The notes under the pieces are model-generated. The model worked only from the letters and a program-made list of their open reading frames with translations, ran no database searches and was not told the DNA's origin. The translations under genes were made by a program, and so were the position numbers. 64,000 nucleotides of DNA, taken from a virus. Every line of letters starts with the position of its first letter. Position 1 is the stretch's first letter. Shown in pieces: positions 1 through 7,783 of this stretch. Location: positions 1 to 64,000 of the IMG/VR virus record IMGVR_UViG_3300034980_000132, one strand, 5' to 3'.

Positions 1-1686
1 AACCAAATAACTAGGAAAGCAATTACTGGGGGTTACGTCACTGCCCTGGGGTTGAAGCCGTACATTCACATGTACCAGCCAGCGTCCTTGATGGCGGCTT
101 CCAGTGAGATCGAGATTAAGTACCTCGTACAGCACTCCCCCCAATTATTAGCTGCTCTTGGAAGGGCGGAATCGAGCATGGTAGGGCTAGAGAAGAAGCT
201 GGGTAAGGTAACCCAGGAGGCTCTCATAGAGGAGATGGAGAACTACAGCGCCATGATGTGGGCCAGGAACCGCAGCTCTGGCCAGCAGATACTCAACCCA
301 AGCGCACGCGGCGCAAGGGTCGCGGCGTTCTACGGACAGAAGACCCAGGGCTGGGTGGAGGCGCGGGCCATGAACGGCATCAAGCTGATGGACCAGGGGG
401 CCATGGTAGTTATTTGGCAGGCCTGCAACAGTAAGGTGGCAGCCCAGGGGTACACGGGGGAAGACGCCAAGCACCGGGCAGCCAGGATGATGGAGCACAT
501 CGTGCATAGGACCCAACCTACTTGGGATCAGCTGTCCCTGTCGGAGGGTCAAAACATGGCGAAGAAGAACGCTCTCGCCAAGATGATGTTGTTCATGTAC
601 TCCACACAGAGGGTTAAGAACTACAACATAGCGTACCGAGCGATAAACGAATTTAGACAATCCGAAAAAGCACCTGAGGACTGGAAGAAGTGCATTAAGA
701 ATGTCGGCGTTCCGATAGTGGCTCAGTCAGCCACCATCCACGCTATCCGTACGCTGTACTGGTCTGCTGGTGCGGCTATCGGGGGCGTACTGCTGTCACT
801 AATGGGTGGGGCTCCCAAGGACGACGACGACAAAGAATCGGTGTTGGAATCTCTACTTGACTGGCAGGCTATAGCCAGCACTATCCTCGGAAACTGGGTG
901 GGAGTAGGTGACGTTATTGACAGCATGTGGGCATGGGGTGTTAGGGAGGGCAAGGGAGAGAAGCGTAACATAATGAGGCGAGGTAAAGAAATTCAAGTAC
1001 TTACGCTAATTAACGAAGCCTCTTCTATGCTGGAGGAATTCGCATCCGCTGCGGCTGACGTAGCCAGGAGAGACCCAAAGGCAGCGGGGGATCACGCCAT
1101 CAAAATGTTAGAGAGTGCCCCGACTGTACTGGGAACCTTGTTAAAGATGCCGCTGGGATGGATTCCCGTACACAAAAGCATGGCCACCGAGAACATGCGG
1201 GGCGGGCTCCTGAAGGACCGAGAGGGCAAGGGCTACAAGATCCCGGCTGTGCGTGACATCTACAAGTACGCCAACCAATACAAGCAAGGCAAGGGAAGCT
1301 CCGACTTGGTGTGGGCGCGAGAGATGCAGCTGATCATCCAGAAGATGGTCGCGAACGAAAGGAGCGAGGCGGACATCAAGAAGTTTGCCCTGCTGTACAC
1401 CCCCGGCGAGAAGCCCAAGATAAACATAGACAAGAGGATAGCCTACTACGCCAGGGAGTTGGGTGCCGAGGTATACAAGCCAGATGAGATACTAAGCTCC
1501 AAGAAACGCAGGAAGGCACGCGAGGTTGTCAAGGAACGTAGGGCCAAGGCCCGAAGGTGGTTATCACACACGAAAACCAGCAGGAACAAGGCCGAGTATG
1601 CCCTAGTTGACTCGTACGTTGAGCCCACGGGCAAGTCCGCAATTAGCGCCAAAAACCGTATGCTAGATTACTGGACCAGGGACTAG
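1..1686 (+). CDS. Giant virion protein, C-terminal part (5' end outside window)
   Basis: The frame is open from base 1, so the start lies outside the window. The first possible initiator inside (TTG at 52) has no reason to be used. About 560 residues are seen: helical, basic and charged, with one hydrophobic stretch at roughly residues 255-270 of the visible part and a Lys/Arg-rich C-terminal tail. This looks like the end of the large polyvalent or ejected internal proteins of podoviruses, but no catalytic motif is visible. Its TAG stop overlaps, in a CTAG, the stop of the convergent gene that follows. It may be the far end of the giant ORF that leaves the right edge, if the genome is circular. 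Direct end-to-end joining of this window would create a stop, so sequence would have to be missing between them. Confidence 0.75.
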   Translation, partial: NQITRKAITGGYVTALGLKPYIHMYQPASLMAASSEIEIKYLVQHSPQLLAALGRAESSMVGLEKKLGKVTQEALIEEMENYSAMMWARNRSSGQQILNPSARGARVAAFYGQKTQGWVEARAMNGIKLMDQGAMVVIWQACNSKVAAQGYTGEDAKHRAARMMEHIVHRTQPTWDQLSLSEGQNMAKKNALAKMMLFMYSTQRVKNYNIAYRAINEFRQSEKAPEDWKKCIKNVGVPIVAQSATIHAIRTLYWSAGAAIGGVLLSLMGGAPKDDDDKESVLESLLDWQAIASTILGNWVGVGDVIDSMWAWGVREGKGEKRNIMRRGKEIQVLTLINEASSMLEEFASAAADVARRDPKAAGDHAIKMLESAPTVLGTLLKMPLGWIPVHKSMATENMRGGLLKDREGKGYKIPAVRDIYKYANQYKQGKGSSDLVWAREMQLIIQKMVANERSEADIKKFALLYTPGEKPKINIDKRIAYYARELGAEVYKPDEILSSKKRRKAREVVKERRAKARRWLSHTKTSRNKAEYALVDSYVEPTGKSAISAKNRMLDYWTRD

Positions 1687-1964
1687 GGCTTTAGGGCGGA
1701 GGCCTGCTCCAGGCAGATTGTGAGGTCCTGCAAGGTGGTGGCGATCTGGGTCAGTCGGTCCAGAGGTAAGGTCATGGTCTGTAAGGAGTTGCGGATCTCG
1801 TCTACGCTACCCACCACGTCCTGCTTGGTGCCGTCCGCCAGACCGACGGTGACCACGCCTGTGTGCGTTGAGTCCTTGGGTACCTGCTGCACCAGCCACG
1901 TTACCTGATCTCCCCGTAGGTGCCAGTTGCTGTTCTGGTACGCCAGCGTTAAATGTAGCCACAT
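1683..1964 (-). CDS. Unknown small protein downstream of ClpP-like gene
   Basis: A 93-residue protein of no family I recognise. The start at 1964 has a strong Shine-Dalgarno (GGAGG) and sits one base after the ClpP-like stop, so it is the last gene of the minus-strand operon 2914-1683. The N-terminal half is polar with beta propensity. The C-terminal half (about residues 50-90) is amphipathic helix ending in Leu/Glu/Ala-rich sequence. A longer reading from 2048 is possible but would overlap the protease gene and lacks an RBS. It could be an adaptor or inhibitor of the neighbouring protease, on position alone. Confidence 0.7.
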   Translation of the reverse strand: MWLHLTLAYQNSNWHLRGDQVTWLVQQVPKDSTHTGVVTVGLADGTKQDVVGSVDEIRNSLQTMTLPLDRLTQIATTLQDLTICLEQASALKP

Positions 1965-1965
1965 G

Positions 1966-2547
1966 TTACTCCCCCTCCTTCTGGTCCCAGATGTGATCCA
2001 CCAAGCCCCACTCCACGGCCTCGGCGGCTGAAAAGTATTTGTCACCAACGGACAGGCAATGCTTGCGCCACTGTCCCGGCGTCTTGTTGGAGTGTTTGCT
2101 CATGAGGTCGAACCAACGGGTGTCCAGGCTGCGATAGTGGTCCAGGTCCGCCTGCGCGGTCTCTATCCTGGAGGCACCGTAGTCTCCTTCTCCCCTGTGG
2201 ATCATCCACTGCGCATTGCCCATGGTCCACCTGTGGCCGAGAGTGCCAGCTGCCACCAGGAGCGGGGCGGCAGACATACACTTCCCGATTGCCACAGTGG
2301 ACACAGGGCACGCAATGCTTTGTAATACGTCGTACAGGGCGAACATATCATACTCGCTACCGCCGAACGAACCCACGAACAGCTCGATGGTTTCCTTGCT
2401 ACGACCTAGCATGTACAAAGCCTTAATGGCGTTGCCTATAGACCCCTCCTCCACGTCACCCAGTAGGTACACGCGGCGGTTGTCTACGTCAACACCGTAC
2501 TCAAACAGCGCCTCCACAGAGTTCCAGTCTTGTTTTCGGGCAGCCAT
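1966..2547 (-). CDS. ClpP-like serine protease (S14 family)
   Basis: A 193-residue ClpP-fold protein, typical length for the family. The nucleophile Ser92 lies in IGKCMSAAP, matching the ClpP GxxxS(M/A)A pattern followed by the Leu/Ala helix, and His117 in WMIHRG matches the ClpP MIHQP site. A downstream Asp supplies the third member. ClpP enzymes cut small or unfolded proteins alone and larger ones with a AAA+ unfoldase. The start at 2547 was chosen over the upstream 2574 because AGGAG sits 6 bases before it and it is coupled to the stop of the MazZ-like gene. Phages often use ClpP-like enzymes as prohead proteases, but this one is far from the capsid genes and on the other strand, so a host-takeover role is also possible. 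Confidence 0.85.
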   Translation of the reverse strand: MAARKQDWNSVEALFEYGVDVDNRRVYLLGDVEEGSIGNAIKALYMLGRSKETIELFVGSFGGSEYDMFALYDVLQSIACPVSTVAIGKCMSAAPLLVAAGTLGHRWTMGNAQWMIHRGEGDYGASRIETAQADLDHYRSLDTRWFDLMSKHSNKTPGQWRKHCLSVGDKYFSAAEAVEWGLVDHIWDQKEGE

Positions 2548-2548
2548 G

Positions 2549-2914
2549 TTAGCTCCTGAAGTCGGGTAGGTCATCCAGCTCGGCGGGCAGCAGTCCGCGG
2601 TTAATCATCTCCTCTGTGTGTATCACCGAGAACACGTTCCAGGCTGCTGCCGACAGGTGGTCCTCGGTGCGGTCCCCCTCCAGGAAATCTTGCAGATGTC
2701 TCATCGCGGAGTCCAGGTAAGAGCACAGGGGCTGGCCCTTCTCCCAGTTGCGGTCGCCGTACTTGACTGCACCGTTCTCCGAGTGCCGGGCCAGTCGGCG
2801 TAGGGCCACAGGGGATATGAGGTCGAACCGACCCTTGCCCTCCCGCTGGTCCCTCACGCTGCCTGAGTCGAACTCTCTCCGCTCTCCGCTGTCTTTGACC
2901 TCTCTGTAATCCAT
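2549..2914 (-). CDS. dATP/dGTP pyrophosphohydrolase-like protein (MazZ/DUF5664 type)
   Basis: A 121-residue protein with the hallmark order of the phage family called dATP/dGTP diphosphohydrolase N-terminal (formerly DUF5664): GKGRFDLI, ALRRLARHSENGAVKYGDRNW, then RHL..FLEGDRTEDHLSAAAWN. The acidic EGD..EDH segment resembles the Mg-binding EExxD arrangement of MazG-like all-alpha NTP pyrophosphatases. In 2-aminoadenine phages the related MazZ makes dGMP or dAMP from the triphosphates. Start at 2914 has GGAGGAG 6 bases upstream. First gene of the minus operon, downstream of the promoter at 2948-2978. General dNTP-pool housecleaning is an equally plausible role. Confidence 0.8.
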   Translation of the reverse strand: MDYREVKDSGERREFDSGSVRDQREGKGRFDLISPVALRRLARHSENGAVKYGDRNWEKGQPLCSYLDSAMRHLQDFLEGDRTEDHLSAAAWNVFSVIHTEEMINRGLLPAELDDLPDFRS

Positions 2915-2947
2915 AGTGCTCCTCCGTGGTGGTTGGTTCATACTCTA

Positions 2948-2978
2948 AGTATAGCAACTTCTCAGGAGACTACTAGGG
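2948..2978 (-). promoter_or_regulatory. Bipartite phage promoter, minus (copy 1)
   Basis: On the minus strand, CCCTAGT (2978-2972), exactly 18 bp, then TATACT (2953-2948) preceded by TGC, an extended -10. It lies 34 bp before the MazZ-like start codon. The same layout recurs at 2998-3030, 11564-11594, 25936-25968 and 30078-30110. The -35 box is not the sigma-70 TTGACA. Confidence 0.7.
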
Positions 2979-2997
2979 AGAATAATTATTATTCTTT

Positions 2998-3030
2998 CCC
3001 ACTAGTGGTATTGCGGTAAAACGCTATACT
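2998..3030 (+). promoter_or_regulatory. Bipartite phage promoter, plus (copy 2)
   Basis: CCCACTAGT (2998-3006), 18 bp, TATACT (3025-3030), followed 42 bp later by the helicase start. It faces away from copy 1 and the two CTAGT boxes form an imperfect dyad at 2972-3006, so one activator or sigma factor could control both directions. A downstream segment (3047-3065) is shared with 30052-30070. Confidence 0.7.
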
Positions 3031-3046
3031 TAATGAAACGCCCAAA

Positions 3047-3065
3047 CAACAATTATGGTACAATG
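3047..3065 (+). repeat. 19-bp motif shared with the packaging operon leader
   Basis: CAACAATTATGGTACAATG here and the same 19 bases with one C-to-T change at 30052-30070. The core TGG-TACAAT or TGG-TATAAT looks like an extended -10 promoter element. Here it lies inside the leader of the SNF2-type gene, 8 bases before its ATG. At 30052 it lies upstream of the bipartite promoter. It could be a second start site or a binding site. Confidence 0.5.
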
Positions 3066-3072
3066 GTGAGCT

Positions 3073-4665
3073 ATGAGCAGCAAAGCATGGATAGACAGTT
3101 CTAAGAGAGCGTACCTCCAGGTGCCGTACGACGTGGGCAAGGTGGCTGCGTACCGACGGTTGCCTGCCGCCAGCTGGAACCGCGGGGACCAGATGTGGTC
3201 GTTCCGCCCCACCCCCGCTGCCTGCCACACGGTGGCGAACATGGCAGACATGGTGTGCTGCGACGGCGTGCGTGACATGGCAGCACAGTGGGAGATGAGT
3301 CACACGGTTGAACCGTTCGAGTACGACACCATCACAGAGCCGTGGGGTCACCAGAATAAAGCGGTGTGGTTCACTGGTAACAAGTACGCGGCGTACTTCG
3401 ATATGGGCATGGGTACAGGCAAGACCAAAGCAGCCATAGATGTGATCGACCACAAGGGCCTCAAGAAGGTTCTGATCCTGTGCCCGAAGTCAGTCATCAG
3501 TGTGTGGCCCAAGCAGTTCGAGGAACACGGCCCGCGGCTGTGCCTGCCCCTCACCATGTCAGGTGGCACCAAAACAAAAGCCAAGAAGTGTGCGGAGTTT
3601 GTGAAGGACCACCCCGACGAATCGCTGGCCATCGTGGTTAACTACGAGAGTGCCCGCACGGGCGACCTCGCCACGTGGATCAAGGAACAAGAGTGGGATG
3701 GGGTGATACTCGATGAGGCCCACCGCACAAAGACACACAACAGCGCGATCAGCAAGTTCTGCTTCGAGCTGTCCCACAAGGCCTCGTTCCGGTTGTGCCT
3801 GTCTGGCACGCCGTTGCCCGCCAACCCCCTGGACATCTTCGCCCAGTTCCGGTTCCTGGACGCTGGCATATTCGGCACGTCGTGGTCCAGGTTCAGAGAC
3901 AAGTACGCTGAGACCAACCCATACTTCAAGAGCCAGATCGTGGGGTTCCGTAACGAGGTAGACCTAAAGAAGAAGATGGCGTACCTCATGCACAGCTGCC
4001 GCAGCGAGGACGTGCTCGACCTGCCAGACGTGATCGACACAGAGATCCCGGTGGTGCTCGACAGCAAGACCAAGAAAATCTACAAGGACTTCCACGAGCA
4101 CATGATCGCGGAGGTCAACGGCGAAGAGGTCACAGCCCTGAACGCCCTGTCCAAGCTGCTCAAGTTGCAGCAGGTGACCGGTGGGTTCTGCATAGACTCT
4201 GACGTCACCAGCCACATCAGCACGGAGAAGGTGGACGTACTCAGGGACCTGCTGGCGGACATGCCCGAGACCGACAAGTCTGTGGTGTTCACTAGGTTCA
4301 AGTACGACATCCGACAGATCCGAGCCCGGTGCGGGCGTGAGGTGTACGAGCTGAGCGGAGACAAGAACGAGCTGGAGGAGTGGAAGGAGGCACCAGAGGG
4401 TGCCGTGCTGGCCACCCAGATACAGGCCGGTAGCATGGGCATCAGCATGGTGGAGGCAGCGACGTGTTTCTTCTACTCCGTAGGATATAGTCTCGGAGAC
4501 TATGAGCAGGCCCGAGCCCGTCTACACAGGCCGGGGCAAGAACGTAACGTAAACTTCTACCACTTGGTCGCAGAGGCCAGCATAGACACCACGGTGTACA
4601 AGGCGCTGAAGTCCAAGAAGGACGTGGTGGAGAGTGTTCTGGAGGAACTAAGAAATGCCAATTGA
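3073..4665 (+). CDS. SNF2-type DEAH-box helicase/translocase (SF2)
   Basis: A 530-residue ATPase. Walker A GMGTGKT is at about 112-118, motif II DEAH at 214-217, motif III SGTP at 244-247, and motif VI QARARLHRPGQ at about 479-489, the SNF2 signature. The first 80 residues form a separate N-terminal domain with an aromatic, Arg-rich strand pattern resembling HARP-like DNA-binding modules. Such proteins translocate on duplex DNA and in phages are placed with replication, fork-remodelling or transcription genes. Start ATG at 3073 has only a weak GGTGAG ahead. It opens the plus-strand replication operon and overlaps the next small gene. Confidence 0.92.
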   Translation: MSSKAWIDSSKRAYLQVPYDVGKVAAYRRLPAASWNRGDQMWSFRPTPAACHTVANMADMVCCDGVRDMAAQWEMSHTVEPFEYDTITEPWGHQNKAVWFTGNKYAAYFDMGMGTGKTKAAIDVIDHKGLKKVLILCPKSVISVWPKQFEEHGPRLCLPLTMSGGTKTKAKKCAEFVKDHPDESLAIVVNYESARTGDLATWIKEQEWDGVILDEAHRTKTHNSAISKFCFELSHKASFRLCLSGTPLPANPLDIFAQFRFLDAGIFGTSWSRFRDKYAETNPYFKSQIVGFRNEVDLKKKMAYLMHSCRSEDVLDLPDVIDTEIPVVLDSKTKKIYKDFHEHMIAEVNGEEVTALNALSKLLKLQQVTGGFCIDSDVTSHISTEKVDVLRDLLADMPETDKSVVFTRFKYDIRQIRARCGREVYELSGDKNELEEWKEAPEGAVLATQIQAGSMGISMVEAATCFFYSVGYSLGDYEQARARLHRPGQERNVNFYHLVAEASIDTTVYKALKSKKDVVESVLEELRNAN

Positions 4666-4831
4666 CCCCAACCACTGTCACTACTGTGGCGAGCCGTTGG
4701 CTCTTAACGCTTGGAACGAAATAGAACATGATTGTGAGGGCGACGGAGAGGGCGACACATTTGATGATCGACTCAGCCTCGGCTTCATGATCCTGGGATT
4801 AGACGGAGATAACATCGATGACACTGAATGA
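4655..4831 (+). CDS. 58-residue zinc-knuckle protein
   Basis: Short gene overlapping the helicase 3' end by 11 bases and the next gene by 14 bases, with GGAGGA 8 bases before its ATG. The N-terminus reads HCHYCGEPL, a single CxxC with flanking His, which could bind zinc with the later Cys31. The remainder is strongly acidic (Asp/Glu/Gly) and ends in a hydrophobic-acidic helix. Function unknown. The double overlap suggests translational coupling within the replication operon. Confidence 0.7.
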   Translation: MPIDPNHCHYCGEPLALNAWNEIEHDCEGDGEGDTFDDRLSLGFMILGLDGDNIDDTE

Positions 4832-5213
4832 AAAACAAAGGCTTGACCGTCTCATCGAGATCCGAGAGACCATCAAGAAGCACGACGAAATGACCAAGGC
4901 CCTACGTCAGGAGCGTGAGGCCATAGAGCTGGAGATTTACAACGAGTGGGAAACAAGCGGGCGTTCGCAGGTTAAGCAAGGTGGCTCCACATTTTACATG
5001 GCCACAGACACCTACGCGAGCTGTCCCGCTGAAAACAGAGAGGCCCTCATCGAGTACGCCCGAGAGTCTGGCGTCGAGCTGGGGACCGTCAACAGTCAGA
5101 AACTGAAGTCTTACATCAAAGAGGTCACAGAGGAAGGAGGAGACCTGGACCCACAACTCGAATCCCTAATTACCACGTTTACAAAGAACCGAATCCGCAT
5201 TAGAAAAGGTTGA
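4818..5213 (+). CDS. Coiled-coil phage protein of the replication operon
   Basis: A 131-residue protein. Residues 1-45 form a heptad-rich charged coiled coil (LDRLIEIRETIKKHDEMTKA and onward). Residues 45-131 form a mixed domain containing TVNSQKLKSYIKE, a pattern common to phage proteins encoded beside recombination or ssDNA-binding genes. Start at 4818 has GGAG 9 bases upstream. It precedes the gene at 5218 by 4 bases. Function unknown; an SSB or recombination accessory is an inference from position. Confidence 0.75.
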   Translation: MTLNEKQRLDRLIEIRETIKKHDEMTKALRQEREAIELEIYNEWETSGRSQVKQGGSTFYMATDTYASCPAENREALIEYARESGVELGTVNSQKLKSYIKEVTEEGGDLDPQLESLITTFTKNRIRIRKG

Positions 5214-5217
5214 TACC

Positions 5218-5973
5218 ATGTCAACAGAATTAGTACCTGTCAACGAATACACTGCTCTCGCTCACTCCAGTCTGGTTGAGGTGTCGGACTACAACTGCGA
5301 GACCCCGTCCTTCGGAGACCTGATCCGAGTCAGCACGCCCACGGGCGGCGGCCAGTTCTGGTCTGTCGGTGAGGACGCCGAGAAGGAGATCACCGGTATC
5401 CTGTGCTTCTACTCACCCAGGGGAATCCTGTGGCCGACCGACGGAGAGGGAAGTGGCAAGGACACCCCGGTGCTGGAGACTCACGACCTCAAGACCGCGT
5501 ACCAGATGTCTGACGACATGGGTGACCTGGACATCAAGGTGATGGACGAGGCACGCATGGAGGACGACGACTCTGGGTACGTCAAGTATGACTGGCAGAA
5601 GCTGGGGTACAACCAGTGGGGTTCTGGCAAGGGCCGTGGTAAGAGGACCCGAGAGCAGCGTATCCTCGGCATCCTTCGTCCCGGCGACGTCATGCCCATC
5701 CTGGTGAACGTGTCCCCTGGCAGCGTCAAGGCCATGAGCAAGTTCATCATCCAGAACTTCAACCAGCAGGGCAAGAGGTTCTTCGAGGGCGTTGTGACCC
5801 TCGGCCTCAAGAAGGCCAAGTCCGCTGGTGGGATCGAGTACTCCCAGATCGCCCCGAGCGTCAACGAGTACCTGGAGGCGGACGCCGCTGAGGTTATCCG
5901 CACCAGCTTCACCGACCCCCTGAAGTCTGAGTTCGACCGTACGATGTTCGAGAATGCCATGCGAACGTCGTAG
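5218..5973 (+). CDS. Conserved phage replication-module protein, possible ssDNA-binding
   Basis: A 251-residue soluble protein with no motif that fixes a function. It is rich in beta segments in the first 110 residues (GDLIRVSTPTGGGQFWSV), has an acidic patch at 108-118, a basic GKGRGKRTREQR loop at about 138-149, then alpha/beta sequence to the end. The size, the acidic and basic loops and the position between a coiled-coil protein and prim-pol recall phage ssDNA-binding or annealing proteins, but no OB-fold signature can be proved by eye. AAAGG precedes the ATG. A strong hairpin follows the stop. Confidence 0.7.
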   Translation: MSTELVPVNEYTALAHSSLVEVSDYNCETPSFGDLIRVSTPTGGGQFWSVGEDAEKEITGILCFYSPRGILWPTDGEGSGKDTPVLETHDLKTAYQMSDDMGDLDIKVMDEARMEDDDSGYVKYDWQKLGYNQWGSGKGRGKRTREQRILGILRPGDVMPILVNVSPGSVKAMSKFIIQNFNQQGKRFFEGVVTLGLKKAKSAGGIEYSQIAPSVNEYLEADAAEVIRTSFTDPLKSEFDRTMFENAMRTS

Positions 5974-5987
5974 TATCCGCCATAACC

Positions 5988-6020
5988 GCATGGGCTGGGG
6001 GCCATACCTCCAGCCCATGC
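5988..6020 (+). terminator. Hairpin between 5218 gene and prim-pol
   Basis: A perfect 11-bp stem (GCATGGGCTGG paired with CCAGCCCATGC) around an 11-base loop, followed by CTTTCTATAA rather than a long T run. It could be a weak intrinsic terminator or an mRNA-processing or stability hairpin that lowers expression of the downstream gene. Confidence 0.6.
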
Positions 6021-6041
6021 CTTTCTATAACGGAGTGTTAG

Positions 6042-7556
6042 ATGCTTAATCACCTGATGTTAGACAAAGTGCTGTCGTTCGCAGCTCGGGGTTGGAAGAT
6101 CCTGCCGGTGTGGGGTCACGACGAAGGCAAGTGCCGCTGCAAGCGAGGGGCCGACTGTCCATCTCCAGGCAAGCACCCAATACAACACGACTGGCCGGGG
6201 CACGCCACCGACAGGGTGGACACCATCCGTTCGTGGTTTGACAAGTACGAGGGGTGCAACTGGGGTGTCAAGCTGGGGGAAGAGTCAGGTGTCATAGACG
6301 TAGAGTTCGATGACGCTGCTGGTCGGGCTGTGGCCGACAAGCTGTTCAAAGATGTTCACACCATGACGTACACGTCCGGTAGGTCGGACCACCGTTTCTT
6401 CAAGTGGCACCCGGACCTACCTCAGCAGGCTGTAATCAAGAAGCACGGGCTAGAGATACGGACAGGCGGTGGCAAGAAAGCTGCCATGAGCATCATACCT
6501 CCGAGCGTACACCCCAGCGGTGTGTCCTACCATGAGGTGCAGGGTTTTGGGGTCGCTGACGTGGGGGTGGTTGACTTGCCTGAGGTGTTCTGGAATCTCA
6601 TCAACAGCAGCGCCGACGACGAGTACGCCGTGGAGGAGGGCGTGGAGCCCAAGGACGAGATAGACGTGGACGCCGAGGTGACTACGGGTAACCGCAATGA
6701 CGAGATGCTGCGGTACGGGTGCTCTATGGCTAAGATGATGCGATCCGTCAGCAGCAGCAAGGAAAAAAAGCTGCTGATGGCATCCATGGCTGGACACAAC
6801 GTCAACAAGTTCAAGCCACCTCTTGACCAGCATGAGCTGGATCTGGTGTTTCAGAGCGTCCTGAAGTACAGCACACAGGACGACGTTGACGCTGCTAGCA
6901 AGAGGGCTGCGTACACTGAGCTGGGGCTGAAGGTAACGGACCAAGGGGAGTGGTTCCCAGGTACATGGCACCTGGACATCATCGAGTCTGACCCGGTCAC
7001 ATACAAGGTATGGGCTCCAGGCCTCAAGGAGGGGTACGTGGAGTTCGACAAGGACACGTTCTTCGACCACAACTCCGTGGCCAAGTACTTCAGTGAGGCA
7101 TCTGGGGGTAAGGTGGTTCTGAATGATGTTCCTACGGTGTTCAGGAATATATGGGAGGGCACCCCTCCCAGCAAGAACAACCCGTCGGGGTACACCGGCG
7201 TGCGGGGGAAGCTACAGCATGCTGCCAAGACGTACACGCCGCCCAAGGAGGAGACCCGGAAGTACCAGATATTGAGGGGCGTGGTAGAGGTGGTGACAGG
7301 CAGGGAGTTCACCGACGACTTCACGGACGAGAGGCAGACAGTGTACGACGTGGACGGCGTGATCTGGTTCAAGTTCTACCCACTTCTCGGCAAGATGCAA
7401 ATGGACGACAAGACCATCTCGAAGAACGAGCTGTCCCGAACCCTCGGTAAGCTGGGGATAAAGAGCAGCCAGCCCTATAGGGAAGGGATAAAATACAATC
7501 GCATGCACAGCATAAACGAGGACGCCATGCAGCGGCTGGTGGATGAGTGTAGTTAG
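6042..7556 (+). CDS. Primase-polymerase (prim-pol, AEP-like)
   Basis: A 504-residue protein. Residues 10-200 match the bifunctional prim-pol domain: GWKILPVWG, a CxC...C cluster (31-39) with PSPGKHP, NWGVKLGEESGVIDVEFD giving the catalytic Asp86/Glu88, and SIIPPSVHPSG (150-160) with the conserved His. Residues 215-300 form a helical PriCT-like linker, and the C-terminal 200 residues look like a winged-helix region. No helicase motifs are fused to it, so it probably works with the separate helicases at 3073 and 7784. GGAG precedes the ATG. Role: priming of phage DNA synthesis. Confidence 0.85.
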   Translation: MLNHLMLDKVLSFAARGWKILPVWGHDEGKCRCKRGADCPSPGKHPIQHDWPGHATDRVDTIRSWFDKYEGCNWGVKLGEESGVIDVEFDDAAGRAVADKLFKDVHTMTYTSGRSDHRFFKWHPDLPQQAVIKKHGLEIRTGGGKKAAMSIIPPSVHPSGVSYHEVQGFGVADVGVVDLPEVFWNLINSSADDEYAVEEGVEPKDEIDVDAEVTTGNRNDEMLRYGCSMAKMMRSVSSSKEKKLLMASMAGHNVNKFKPPLDQHELDLVFQSVLKYSTQDDVDAASKRAAYTELGLKVTDQGEWFPGTWHLDIIESDPVTYKVWAPGLKEGYVEFDKDTFFDHNSVAKYFSEASGGKVVLNDVPTVFRNIWEGTPPSKNNPSGYTGVRGKLQHAAKTYTPPKEETRKYQILRGVVEVVTGREFTDDFTDERQTVYDVDGVIWFKFYPLLGKMQMDDKTISKNELSRTLGKLGIKSSQPYREGIKYNRMHSINEDAMQRLVDECS

Positions 7557-7783
7557 ATCAGTAACTCGTATACTATAGGGCTGAAAACTTTTTCAATTGG
7601 GTCAATCTAGCCGAGTACGTGAGCAAACTAGATATAACCCCTGTGATAGTAACGAGTTACTGCACCGGAGGTAAGTGAGCAAAAAAAGTAAGACTCTCCC
7701 TGTAAGTTGTTGGTACGCCACAAGTTAAGTACTGCTCACTTAGAAAAAAAGTAAGTGAGACTAGGTGAGCAAAGGAGCCAAAC
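7557..7783 (+). repeat. Non-coding repeat cluster, candidate origin or control region
   Basis: 227 bp without a gene, between prim-pol and the UvrD-like helicase. GTGAGCAAA occurs at 7619-7627, 7675-7683 and 7765-7773, with an inverted TGCTCAC at 7733-7739. AAAAAAAGTAAG occurs at 7681-7692 and 7744-7755. AGTAACTCG at 7560-7568 has its inverse CGAGTTACT at 7653-7661. A TATACT box is at 7569-7574. The A/T-rich spacing between iteron-like repeats and the neighbouring primase and helicase genes suggest an origin of replication. Transcriptional control of the helicase is the alternative. Confidence 0.55.

Noticed and set aside
2972-3006. Imperfect palindrome as an independent operator
   Set aside because: It is fully explained by two divergent bipartite promoters placed back to back with their CTAGT boxes facing.
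7565-7582. T7-like promoter (ACTATAGGG)
   Set aside because: Only the last nine bases match, the upstream recognition part is absent and no phage-type RNA polymerase gene is visible.
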